Shown in pieces: positions 1-4,947 of a stretch of 8,901 nucleotides of DNA (the stretch's first letter is position 1; the number at the start of each line of letters is the position of its first letter). The translations under genes were made by a program, and so were the position numbers. The stretch comes from DAOUMU01 sp034409055. Lineage in GTDB: Bacteria; Chloroflexota; Anaerolineae; 4572-78; J111. The notes beneath the pieces were generated by a model that was not told the origin of the DNA, did not search any database, and saw only the letters and a program-made list of their open reading frames with translations. The stretch spans positions 1-8,901 of the forward strand of contig DAOUMU010000291.1 in assembly GCA_034409055.1 (NCBI GenBank), given 5' to 3'.

Positions 1-249
1 CGGCTTTCTGGCACTTTTGCCAAAAGATTTTTGACCGAATTCGCTTTTTGCCAGGTTGGATTCAGTCTATTTTCCCCCCTGTCAGTTCTTGAAATCTGTC
101 AAATCGGGGGGGTATACGGTAGTGAGAAAGAAAATACTGTTCGGAATTTGATAAATTCCGAGAATCGTTAAATTATCATCAATCATCCTCCTTTACTGTA
201 GGCATTATCAGGAATAATGATCTACCTCATACTACCTACGGTTAGCGGC
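1..249. other. Non-coding region left of the lipoprotein gene
   Basis: I see no convincing gene here. A plus-strand frame is open from the window edge to a stop at 169-171 (about 56 codons), but the residues match no family I know and it has no visible start, so it may be chance or the tail of a gene entering from the left. The stretch is rich in small inverted repeats: a C6 run (74-79) facing a G7 run (106-112), a perfect 9-bp stem at 141-161, and an imperfect stem around 203-219 (CATTAT/ATAATG). A plus-strand promoter-like pair, TTGAAA at 89-94 and TATACG at 113-118 with an 18-bp gap, is visible but has no obvious gene to serve. Confidence 0.5.
141..161 (-). terminator. Perfect 9-bp hairpin, possible terminator of the lipoprotein gene
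   Basis: Bases 141-149 (TCGGAATTT) pair perfectly with 153-161 across a three-base loop. It lies about 90 bp past the lipoprotein stop codon. Read on the minus strand the stem is followed by a T-rich but interrupted tract, so it is only a moderate match to an intrinsic terminator. A symmetric operator or a bidirectional processing stem is equally possible. Confidence 0.35.
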
Positions 250-1014
250 CTAAGGCCTGACTAATTCAACTTTTTTAGGTTCGATATAGGCTTGCCCCCG
301 GTTGCTGATCCTGACTATACCAACCAGGTGTAGGATCTTGGTTGTGTCGTCGCCAGAACTGGGATCGAGACCAAGCGCCTGGTCAAAGTGATTCCGAGCC
401 TCAACGTAAATCGCGCCGCTCGAGTCTGCAATCACCCAGTCACTGCGGGTCACTGGTGGGCCGGTGCTTACCTCCTTCAGCAAGTCCCAGCCCCGGTAGT
501 AGCCGACAATCGTTACTTCTTGATCGGCAAAGTCGGCCGGATTAGCCAAGATCGAGCCTATCATAGCGGTAAGTTTGATATCCATTTCACTGGCTGTATC
601 TAGCGGCGTTGGCACCAGGCTTGGTATTAGGGTTGGGGTAAAAGTGTTTAGTCGGGCGGTAATCGTCGGGGGTGTTAGGGTTGATGTAGGGGGTGCCGGT
701 GTCTGCGTCGGTATTAAGGGCGGGGTAAAAGTTTTTGTTGGGTTAGGAGCAGGTGCTTTTAGCGTTGAGGTGGCGGTCGGTGTTGGTGCTTGAGGTAAAT
801 TATGGGTGCCCATCACGGGTGTTGGATCAAGCGTTGCTTTGCTGGCTGTATCTGTAGATATTGGGGTTAGTATTAGGGTAGGCTGAGGGGGTGTTTTTAA
901 CGTTGGAAACGGGGAAGGTGTGGGTGGATTATGGGTGACGGCACAACTTGTCACTCCTGGGAAAACGACAACTGCTATAAAGGCTATGACTGCCAACCGG
1001 CTCGCACGAACCAT
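250..1014 (-). CDS. Secreted lipoprotein: Pro/Thr-rich spacer plus OB-fold-like domain
   Basis: The product is predicted to be an outward-facing lipid-anchored protein of about 254 residues. The N-terminus has basic residues, a hydrophobic stretch (residues 8-19) and a lipobox VTSC with the acceptor Cys at about 24, a signal peptidase II site. Residues about 30-150 are a low-complexity Pro/Thr/Ser spacer of the kind common in Chloroflexota surface proteins. The last 100 residues alternate strand-like blocks (EVTIVGYYRG, WVIADSSGAIYVEA, LHLVGIVRISNRGQAYIEP) that resemble a small OB-fold barrel; this is a pattern judgement, not a database match. I chose the ATG at 1014 because AGGA (minus strand, 1023-1026) sits 8 bases upstream. 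The TTG two codons earlier, at 1020, would be too close to it. The ligand and role are unknown. Flanking mobile DNA begins only 27 bp upstream of the start, so its native promoter may have been altered. Confidence 0.8.
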   Translation of the reverse strand: MVRASRLAVIAFIAVVVFPGVTSCAVTHNPPTPSPFPTLKTPPQPTLILTPISTDTASKATLDPTPVMGTHNLPQAPTPTATSTLKAPAPNPTKTFTPPLIPTQTPAPPTSTLTPPTITARLNTFTPTLIPSLVPTPLDTASEMDIKLTAMIGSILANPADFADQEVTIVGYYRGWDLLKEVSTGPPVTRSDWVIADSSGAIYVEARNHFDQALGLDPSSGDDTTKILHLVGIVRISNRGQAYIEPKKVELVRP

Positions 1015-1040
1015 TAACAACTTCCTTATTTTATATAAAT

Positions 1041-1048
1041 GAGTTTTT
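1041..1048 (+). repeat. Left copy of 8-bp target duplication (GAGTTTTT) of the MITE-like element
   Basis: GAGTTTTT immediately precedes the GGCTCATGTT end of the old element, and the same eight bases immediately follow its mirror end AACATGAGCC at 4117-4124. The right copy runs on into two extra T. A poly-T tail makes part of the match cheap, so this is supportive rather than decisive. Confidence 0.55.
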
Positions 1049-1095
1049 GGCTCATGTTTAGAACAAGTGCAAGAAATTTATGGTGGGTACGTAGT
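1049..1095. mobile_element. Left fragment of an interrupted 171-bp MITE-like element
   Basis: These 47 bases start with a terminal repeat (GGCTCATGTT, then a further 14 bases) whose inverted partner lies at 4099-4116 and continues at 2620-2625. Over 24 positions 21 match. The piece ends at the IS4 insertion point and resumes at 2520. No coding capacity is visible. The family of the parent transposon is not recognised. Confidence 0.6.
1086..1095 (+). repeat. Left 10-bp target site duplication of the IS4-family element
   Basis: GGTACGTAGT abuts the left terminal repeat and is repeated exactly at 2510-2519 next to the right terminal repeat. A 10-bp duplication is within the usual IS4-family range. 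The exact match indicates a fairly recent insertion with no later rearrangement. Confidence 0.92.
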
Positions 1096-1117
1096 CAATG
1101 TCATTAAGTTAAGCGAA
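1096..1117 (+). repeat. Left terminal inverted repeat of the IS4-family element
   Basis: It pairs with 2489-2509. Seventeen bases match in a row, then a single G at 1113 is unmatched, then CGAA matches. Where a -35 box for the downstream TATAAT would fall (about 1110-1115), it overlaps the inner part of this repeat. Confidence 0.92.
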
Positions 1118-1132
1118 ACGACAGAAGTAGGG

Positions 1133-1138
1133 TATAAT
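1133..1138 (+). promoter_or_regulatory. -10 box of the IS4 transposase promoter
   Basis: A consensus TATAAT lies 48 bp before the transposase start, so initiation is expected near 1144-1146. No good TTGACA-like -35 is seen at the proper distance; the best candidate is the weak TTAAGC/TAAGCG at 1109-1115. Confidence 0.55.
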
Positions 1139-1189
1139 CATGCGGTACAACCCAGTGAACTATACCTCAGAGGAAGGAGTACCGCATGA
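1138..1189 (+). promoter_or_regulatory. Hairpin that buries the transposase ribosome site edge and start codon
   Basis: Bases 1138-1148 (TCATGCGGTAC) are the exact reverse complement of 1179-1189, which contains the last base of the Shine-Dalgarno stretch and the ATG at 1186-1188. The 11-bp stem encloses a 30-base loop. The 5' arm overlaps the -10 box and lies mostly upstream of the expected transcription start. Transcripts from the element's own promoter would therefore lack most of it, while read-through transcripts would carry the full stem and hide the start codon. This is the fold-back logic known from IS10 and IS50; its use here is inferred. Confidence 0.75.
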
Positions 1190-2496
1190 ATTCACAAACT
1201 CAAACGGTTTGCCAGAATCTATTCAAACGGCTCAAAAGCCTCCTGGCTTCGGATGAATTTAAGGCGCGCCATCGCCAGAAACCGGAAGACTTTACCCGCG
1301 AGCGATGTTTACCGTTCGCCCTGGTGGTGCTGTTCTTGCTGAACTCACTGAAGCGGGCCGCCCAAGATGAGTTGGATGAGTTTTTCAAAATGCTCAAAGG
1401 TAGCGACATCGCCACCCGGGTGGTGACCAAAAGCGCCTTTACGCAAGCCCGGAAGAAACTCAGATACGAAGCCTTCATCGAATTGAATCGGGAACAGGTG
1501 CAGTATTTCTATGGGCATTTTGAGCCGCTCACCTGGCATGGGTTTCGGTTGATAGGGGTGGATGGGTCGATGAGCGAATTGCCCAACACCGCTGAGATGG
1601 GGGAGCACTTTGGGGTGTGGCATCCGGCTGCTGGCGGGGTGTGCCCCAAAGCGCGGGTCTCCCAGATGTTCGATGTGCTCAACCAAGTCAGCTTGGATGG
1701 GCTCATCCTGCCCAAGGCGGTCGGGGAGCGAGCGGCCGCCGCCTTACATTTTGTCCATCTGACCGCTGAGGAGCTGGTCTTGCTTGATGCAGGCTATCCC
1801 GCCTTCTGGCTGTTTGCCCTGATCATGGCCAAAGAGGCTCATTTTTGTGCGCGCATGACCCTGGCCGGCTGGAAGGTGGTGGAACGGTTCATCGCCTCAG
1901 GTCGCCGGGAACAGATCGTGACCGTTTACCCAGGCTATGAAGCCCGGAAAGCCTGCCAAGCCCGGGGTCTGCCGACCGACCCCTTGACCCTCCGCTTGCT
2001 GCGCATCGACCTGGACAGCGGGGAGGTGGAAGTGTTGGCCACCAGTCTGACCGATACCCAAGGCTATCCCTATGCCCTTTTTAAGGAGCTATATCACCAC
2101 CGCTGGCCGGTGGAAGAAGACTACAAAGCCTTCAAAGCCCGTCTGGCAGTTGAAAACTGGAGTGGCAAGTCCGTGCTGGCCGTCTACCAGGATTTCCATG
2201 CCAAGCTCTTCACCAAGAACTTAACGGCCATTCTGGCTCAGCCGGCTCAAAAGGTGGTCGACCAACAGGCCCAGGACAAACGCTACGCCTATCAGATCAA
2301 CATGACCAATGCCTTTTCCAAAATGAAGGACACCGTCGTCTTACTTTTCCAGCGGGCGGATATCCGTCTCCTGCTTGATCGGCTCTGGCAGTTGATGATC
2401 AAAACCATTGAGCCGATTCGTCCAGGCCGCTCTTACCCCCGTAAGAAACGGGTCAAGCCGAAAAGGTTCCCTATGTGTTACAAACCTATTCGTTAA
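1186..2496 (+). CDS. IS4-family DDE transposase
   Basis: The product is a 436-residue transposase that cuts and joins the ends of the surrounding element. The catalytic triad is visible: D126 in LIGVDGS, D201 in LVLLDAGYP, and E310 in the IS4 signature Y-(2)-R-(3)-E-(6)-K (Y303, R306, E310, K317; YHHRWPVEEDYKAFK). The length is normal for the family. The N-terminal 110 residues are helical and probably bind DNA, and the C-terminus is basic. The start is fixed by a strong AGGAAGGAG at 1171-1179, six bases before the ATG. The reading frame is intact. The right terminal repeat begins inside the last codons (2489). Translation is probably limited by a hairpin over the start. Confidence 0.95.
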   Translation: MNSQTQTVCQNLFKRLKSLLASDEFKARHRQKPEDFTRERCLPFALVVLFLLNSLKRAAQDELDEFFKMLKGSDIATRVVTKSAFTQARKKLRYEAFIELNREQVQYFYGHFEPLTWHGFRLIGVDGSMSELPNTAEMGEHFGVWHPAAGGVCPKARVSQMFDVLNQVSLDGLILPKAVGERAAAALHFVHLTAEELVLLDAGYPAFWLFALIMAKEAHFCARMTLAGWKVVERFIASGRREQIVTVYPGYEARKACQARGLPTDPLTLRLLRIDLDSGEVEVLATSLTDTQGYPYALFKELYHHRWPVEEDYKAFKARLAVENWSGKSVLAVYQDFHAKLFTKNLTAILAQPAQKVVDQQAQDKRYAYQINMTNAFSKMKDTVVLLFQRADIRLLLDRLWQLMIKTIEPIRPGRSYPRKKRVKPKRFPMCYKPIR

Positions 2497-2509
2497 CTTA
2501 ATGACATTG
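2489..2509 (+). repeat. Right terminal inverted repeat of the IS4-family element
   Basis: It is the mirror of 1096-1117 with a single one-base gap. It overlaps the last residues of the transposase gene, including its stop codon, and is followed directly by the second copy of GGTACGTAGT. Confidence 0.92.
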
Positions 2510-2519
2510 GGTACGTAGT
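2510..2519 (+). repeat. Right 10-bp target site duplication of the IS4-family element
   Basis: GGTACGTAGT is identical to 1086-1095. Confidence 0.92.
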
Positions 2520-2625
2520 GGTTATCATAACGACTTTTTGGCTCAAAAACACCTTGCAATTCACGTAGTCCCGCCCACAACACCGGCATTTTGACTGTCG
2601 GAAACCTAAACGAATATCTTTGCAC
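2520..2625. mobile_element. Central fragment of the interrupted MITE-like element
   Basis: This 106-bp non-coding stretch lies between the two insertion sequences. Its last bases (TTTGCAC, 2619-2625) continue the right terminal repeat of the old element once the IS630 element is removed. It also contains GACTTTTTGGCTCA (2532-2545), a 13-of-14 match to the junction GAGTTTTTGGCTCA at 1041-1054. No gene is visible. Confidence 0.55.
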
Positions 2626-2626
2626 C

Positions 2627-2660
2627 AGTGGGTCATTTGTCATGAACATCGACATTTCTC
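2627..2660 (+). repeat. Left terminal inverted repeat of the IS630-family element
   Basis: All 34 bases match the reverse complement of 4066-4099. After a single unmatched base the match resumes with AGG. Confidence 0.93.
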
Positions 2661-2666
2661 CAGGTG

Positions 2667-2675
2667 TGGTATACT
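2667..2675 (+). promoter_or_regulatory. Extended -10 candidate for the IS630 transposase
   Basis: TGGTATACT fits an extended -10 (TGN plus TATACT), just inside the left terminal repeat and 41 bp before the start codon. A second TATACT overlaps it at 2675-2680. No convincing -35 is seen. Confidence 0.4.
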
Positions 2676-2716
2676 ATACTGTGAGTTGACATATTCTATA
2701 TTGCAGGAGCTAATCT

Positions 2717-3274
2717 ATGACCCGCCGACGAAAAGACCCACTCCGTACTCTAACACAAGAAGAACGAGACGTACTTGAACAAATTGCTCGTGCCCCCAGC
2801 GAGCCAGCCAGTCACGTTGCACGGGCCAAGTCGTTACTGGCTGTGGCTGATGGTAAAACTTACGTCGAAGCGGCCCAAGCCGCTGGACGACGTTCACGTG
2901 AGGCCGTCTCGCAATTGGTGTCCCGCTTCAACCAAGAAGGGCTGATAGCCATTGAACCTCGACACGGGGGTAGCCCGCAACCCATCTACGGCGTCGCTGA
3001 ACAGAAACGGATACTGGCCGAAGCTCGCCGCACTCCAGACCGGGAACAAGATGGGACGGCGACTTGGTCGTTGACAACGCTGCAACAGGCCCTGCGGCGA
3101 GCCCCCGATGGTTTGCCCCGGGTCAGCACTTATACAATTTGGATGACCTTGCATCAAGTGGGCTGGTCATGGCAACAAGATCGTACTTGGTGTGACACCG
3201 GCAAGGTTAAGCGTAAACGCAAGGAGGGGATCGTTGAAGTGGTCGATCCAGATGCCATACCCAAAAAAACTTAA
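2717..3274 (+). CDS. IS630-family transposase, N-terminal (helix-turn-helix) frame
   Basis: This frame gives 185 residues: the DNA-binding half of an IS630/Tc1-mariner-type transposase. Residues about 15-75 form a helix-turn-helix with the pattern TYVEAAQAAGRRSREAVSQL followed by a wing-like basic GLIAIEPRHGG. Residues about 90-165 resemble the second HTH region usual in this family (WSLTTLQQALRRA, STYTIWMTLHQVGWSW). The start is set by AGGAG at 2705-2709, seven bases before the ATG. The frame stops at 3272-3274 directly after a run of seven A, before any catalytic residue. The -1 frame then carries the catalytic domain. Alone, this product could bind the element ends but not cut; a repressor role is possible but inferred. 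Confidence 0.85.
   Translation: MTRRRKDPLRTLTQEERDVLEQIARAPSEPASHVARAKSLLAVADGKTYVEAAQAAGRRSREAVSQLVSRFNQEGLIAIEPRHGGSPQPIYGVAEQKRILAEARRTPDREQDGTATWSLTTLQQALRRAPDGLPRVSTYTIWMTLHQVGWSWQQDRTWCDTGKVKRKRKEGIVEVVDPDAIPKKT
3263..3269 (+). promoter_or_regulatory. A7 slippery run for -1 frameshifting in the IS630 transposase
   Basis: In frame the bases read CCC AAA AAA ACT TAA. A slip of one base back on the lysine codons gives AAA AAC TTA ATT and enters the catalytic frame, replacing the stop by ...KKNLIEKAYK. The run would also allow RNA polymerase slippage. An AAGGAGG at 3289-3295 lies downstream of the run, which is not the usual place for a stimulatory Shine-Dalgarno. Decayed frame or true recoding cannot be told apart from one copy, but the intact downstream frame favours recoding. 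Confidence 0.65.
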
Positions 3275-4059
3275 TTGAGAAAGCCTACAAGGAGGCCGAA
3301 GGGAGGGGCTTCGCCGTCTGGTGTCACGACCAAGCCGGACCTTTTCAAACAATTCCCTATTCTGGAACCAGTTGGCAGCCTCAAGGAGAGCCAGGTCGCC
3401 AGCCACACGAATACATTCGTAATGGCACGGCCAAACTGATGACCCTGTTTCATCCAGCCAGTGGTCACGTGCGGGCTAAAGGGGTCACCAGTTGCCCCAA
3501 CAGTGTGCTCCATCCCTGGTTGAAACAGGAACTATCGGCCATTTTGGCGACCCTGCCTGCACCGACGCAGGGGATGGATCCCGCCGTTATCCGTAGTATG
3601 TGGGCTGAGTGGTATGAAGATTTGTCTGCACCCCCCACCTTGCCTGATGATCTCCCTCCGTTGCGTATGTTGTTGGTCCAGGACAATCTGGCTGGACATA
3701 AATCACACAACTTTGTGCAATGGTGTTTCAGCCAGGGTGTGGCTCTCCTGTATACCCCTTTGGGCGGCTCTTGGCTGAATAGGGCCGAATCTATTCAGGG
3801 TATCATTGAACGCCGAGCCCTGAACGGACAACATCCCGCTAACCCAGAGCAGATTATCGCGTGGTTGGAGGCCGCTGTCCGTGGCTGGGACAAAAATCCA
3901 ACCCCGTTTGTTTGGGGTGGCAAACGGGCGGCTCGCCGTGACCGTGTCCGCAAGCGGCGTCAAGACCTGGCTGGCTCTGGGGCATACATTCGCCGTATAC
4001 GACCACGCACCCCTATTACCAAAAAATTGCTAAAAGATGGCAATAACTATGTCAAGTAA
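3268..4059 (+). CDS. IS630-family transposase, C-terminal DDE catalytic frame (reached by -1 frameshift)
   Basis: Joined at the A7 run, the whole transposase is about 447 residues, and this part supplies residues 185-447. The family triad is present: D205 in WCHDQAGPFQ, D323 in LLVQDNLAGHKS, and E358 in SWLNRAES. The last two are separated by 34 residues, the D34E spacing typical of IS630. The C-terminus is rich in Arg/Lys. There is no ATG in this frame until 3439, and starting there would drop D205, so an independently initiated protein would be inactive. This supports a fused product. The stop at 4057 lies 9 bp before the right terminal repeat. Confidence 0.85.
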   Translation, partial: NLIEKAYKEAEGRGFAVWCHDQAGPFQTIPYSGTSWQPQGEPGRQPHEYIRNGTAKLMTLFHPASGHVRAKGVTSCPNSVLHPWLKQELSAILATLPAPTQGMDPAVIRSMWAEWYEDLSAPPTLPDDLPPLRMLLVQDNLAGHKSHNFVQWCFSQGVALLYTPLGGSWLNRAESIQGIIERRALNGQHPANPEQIIAWLEAAVRGWDKNPTPFVWGGKRAARRDRVRKRRQDLAGSGAYIRRIRPRTPITKKLLKDGNNYVK

Positions 4060-4065
4060 TAACCT

Positions 4066-4099
4066 GAGAAATGTCGATGTTCATGACAAATGACCCACT
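4066..4099 (+). repeat. Right terminal inverted repeat of the IS630-family element
   Basis: It is the exact reverse complement of 2627-2660 over 34 bases, followed by the rest of the TA target dinucleotide. Confidence 0.93.
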
Positions 4100-4116
4100 A
4101 GTACTGAACATGAGCC
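4099..4116. mobile_element. Right end fragment of the interrupted MITE-like element
   Basis: TAGTACTGAACATGAGCC mirrors the left end at 1049-1066. Joining 2625 to 4099 restores a continuous terminal repeat through TTGCAC-TA-GTAC, which fixes the IS630 insertion point inside this repeat. Confidence 0.6.
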
Positions 4117-4124
4117 GAGTTTTT
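4117..4124 (+). repeat. Right copy of the 8-bp target duplication (GAGTTTTT)
   Basis: It directly follows the GAGCC end of the old element and equals 1041-1048. Confidence 0.55.
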
Positions 4125-4374
4125 TTCTCTCATGGTCAGGCAACTTGGTGGCATTCTCACTCACGAGCAACTTGGGATTATTTTGCTAGTAAAGCAACTC
4201 TGTTCGGCTATTGGTTTTTCGCAGATGGGGGGATGTGGCCTCTATAACCATTATATCACAAAAAACGCTCAGAAAGATTTCAGTTTAAATTTCAAAAAAA
4301 ATTCATTTGAAATAATTTAGTCGAGACTAAAAAATAATTTTGCTTTGCCTAAATATTGGACAAGTTTACCTTCG
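4125..4374. other. Intergenic region between the mobile block and the receiver-only gene
   Basis: I see no supportable gene here. A 62-codon plus-strand frame (4132-4320) has no ribosome site and its last third is the AT-rich repeat, so I do not call it. The right half is strongly AT-rich and holds repeat copy A (4278-4308) and a small palindrome TTAGTCGAGACTAA (4317-4330). On the minus strand this region is the 3' flank of the receiver-only gene, but no canonical GC-stem terminator is present. Confidence 0.5.
4278..4308. repeat. AT-rich direct repeat, copy A
   Basis: It matches copy B (4897-4927) at 30 of 31 positions in the same orientation, and the match resumes with GAA after a one-base gap. 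It includes an A8 run, and ATTTCAAA (4289-4296) faces TTTGAAAT (4306-4313) as a perfect 8-bp AT stem. It lies 66 bp past the stop of the receiver-only gene. Confidence 0.75.
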
Positions 4375-4791
4375 TTACGTGGACAACTGCTGGGGGCGCT
4401 TTTGCAAGGCTTCAGTCACTGCGGCCAGAATCTCGCGCATGCTGGCCGGCTTGAGGAGATAATCAACCGCCCCTAACTTAACCCCGGCGATGGCATTTTC
4501 CAGGGTGGGGTGCCCGGTCAGGATGATAATCGACAATTCGGGTTGCAGGTGACGAGCGTGGCGCATCACGGCCACGCCATCGATGTCGGGCATATGCATA
4601 TCCAGCACCATCAGGTCGTAGACGGTCTGTTTCAGCGACTCCAACGCCTCGCGGCCGCAGCCAGCTTCTTCAACAGCATAGCCCTGTAAGCTCAACGCGC
4701 GCGCTAACGAGGTGCGGATAAGGGCCTCGTCATCGACAACCAACAGCCGCGCGGCTGAATTTTTTCCGGGTTGCATGAGAGATTCTGTCAT
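4375..4791 (-). CDS. Single-domain response regulator (receiver only)
   Basis: The product is a 138-residue CheY-like receiver that accepts a phosphoryl group from a histidine kinase and has no output domain. The acidic pocket is D20-D21, the phosphorylated Asp is D64 (YDLMVLDMHMP), the switch Thr is T92 (ILTGH), and the conserved Lys is K114 (KP). I chose the ATG at 4791 over the TTG at 4803. GGAG (minus strand, 4798-4801) lies six bases before this ATG, and from it the N-terminus (MTESL..P....ARLLVVDDE) lines up residue for residue with the neighbouring regulator. The two receivers are about 63% identical over 133 positions without a gap. It ends at KRPQQLST, where its neighbour continues into a linker and winged helix. 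It may act as a phosphate sink or signal through protein contacts. Confidence 0.9.
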   Translation of the reverse strand: MTESLMQPGKNSAARLLVVDDEALIRTSLARALSLQGYAVEEAGCGREALESLKQTVYDLMVLDMHMPDIDGVAVMRHARHLQPELSIIILTGHPTLENAIAGVKLGAVDYLLKPASMREILAAVTEALQKRPQQLST

Positions 4792-4868
4792 GTCTTTCTC
4801 CAACGTCGTAGAAACTCCCTCTACTACCTTGCTCCTTCGAACTATGATTTCTGCCGAGTTGTACTAGA

Positions 4869-4877
4869 AGTATAACA
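4869..4877 (-). promoter_or_regulatory. Extended -10 candidate for the receiver-only gene
   Basis: On the minus strand the bases read TGTTATACT, a TGN-extended -10, about 78 bp before the ATG. It lies downstream of the intrinsic terminator of the preceding regulator, so this gene probably has its own promoter. No clear -35 is visible. Confidence 0.45.
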
Positions 4878-4896
4878 CTAAAATGGCCGAAAAATA

Positions 4897-4927
4897 TTTC
4901 AATTTAAATTTCAAAAAAAATTCATTT
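4897..4927. repeat. AT-rich direct repeat, copy B
   Basis: This is the partner of 4278-4308, 619 bp away, with a single mismatch over 31 bases. It lies between the terminator of the OmpR-type regulator and the promoter of the receiver-only gene. Here the internal AT stem is shorter (TTCAAA/TTTGAA). Confidence 0.75.
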
Positions 4928-4947
4928 TGAATATTTTGGAGAGGCAC

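Larger units (their letters stand above)
1096..2509 (+). mobile_element. Complete IS4-family insertion sequence, 1414 bp
   Basis: The element is bounded by terminal inverted repeats at 1096-1117 and 2489-2509. The first 17 bases, beginning CAATGTCATTAAGTTAA, match perfectly, followed by one extra base on the left and four more matches. It is flanked by the exact duplication GGTACGTAGT and carries one transposase gene. The repeat resembles the ends of IS231-type elements (CAT-start, ...AACTTAAG-like), consistent with the IS4 family. It sits inside an older MITE-like element. Intact ends, exact target duplication and an uninterrupted transposase suggest it may still be mobile. Confidence 0.93.
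2628..4098 (+). mobile_element. Complete IS630-family insertion sequence, about 1471 bp
   Basis: Perfect 34-bp inverted repeats are visible at 2627-2660 and 4066-4099; the outermost A/T base of each belongs to the flanking target dinucleotide. IS630 elements insert at TA. The right flank has TA at 4099-4100, while the left flank has CA at 2626-2627, so one copy seems to have mutated. The element holds a transposase split into two frames. Identical ends argue for recent activity. The insertion broke the right terminal repeat of the older MITE-like element. Confidence 0.9.

Noticed and set aside
1..171. Open plus-strand frame entering from the left edge
   Set aside because: About 56 codons with no visible start and no family resemblance; could be a gene tail, but the sequence does not support calling it.
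575..793. Gly/Val-rich plus-strand frame opposite the lipoprotein
   Set aside because: It is the antisense shadow of the Pro/Thr-rich spacer codons; low complexity mirrored, no ribosome site.
2686..2716. TTGACA (2686-2691) with TAATCT (2711-2716) as the IS630 promoter
   Set aside because: Spacing is 19 bp and the -10 would touch the start codon and overlap the region of the ribosome site; the TGGTATACT upstream is better placed.
3439..4059. Separate transposase gene starting at the ATG at 3439
   Set aside because: It lacks a ribosome site and would omit the first catalytic Asp (D205), which lies in the same open frame further upstream; the frame is better explained as the second half of a frameshifted transposase.
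4132..4320. A 62-codon plus-strand frame after the IS630 element
   Set aside because: No ribosome site, no recognisable residues, and its 3' third is the AT-rich direct repeat that also occurs in non-coding sequence at 4897-4927.
4306..4330. TTAGTCGAGACTAA and the AT stem as a terminator for the receiver-only gene
   Set aside because: Stems are AT-only or five to six bp with no clean T-tract after the stem on the minus strand; not a canonical terminator.
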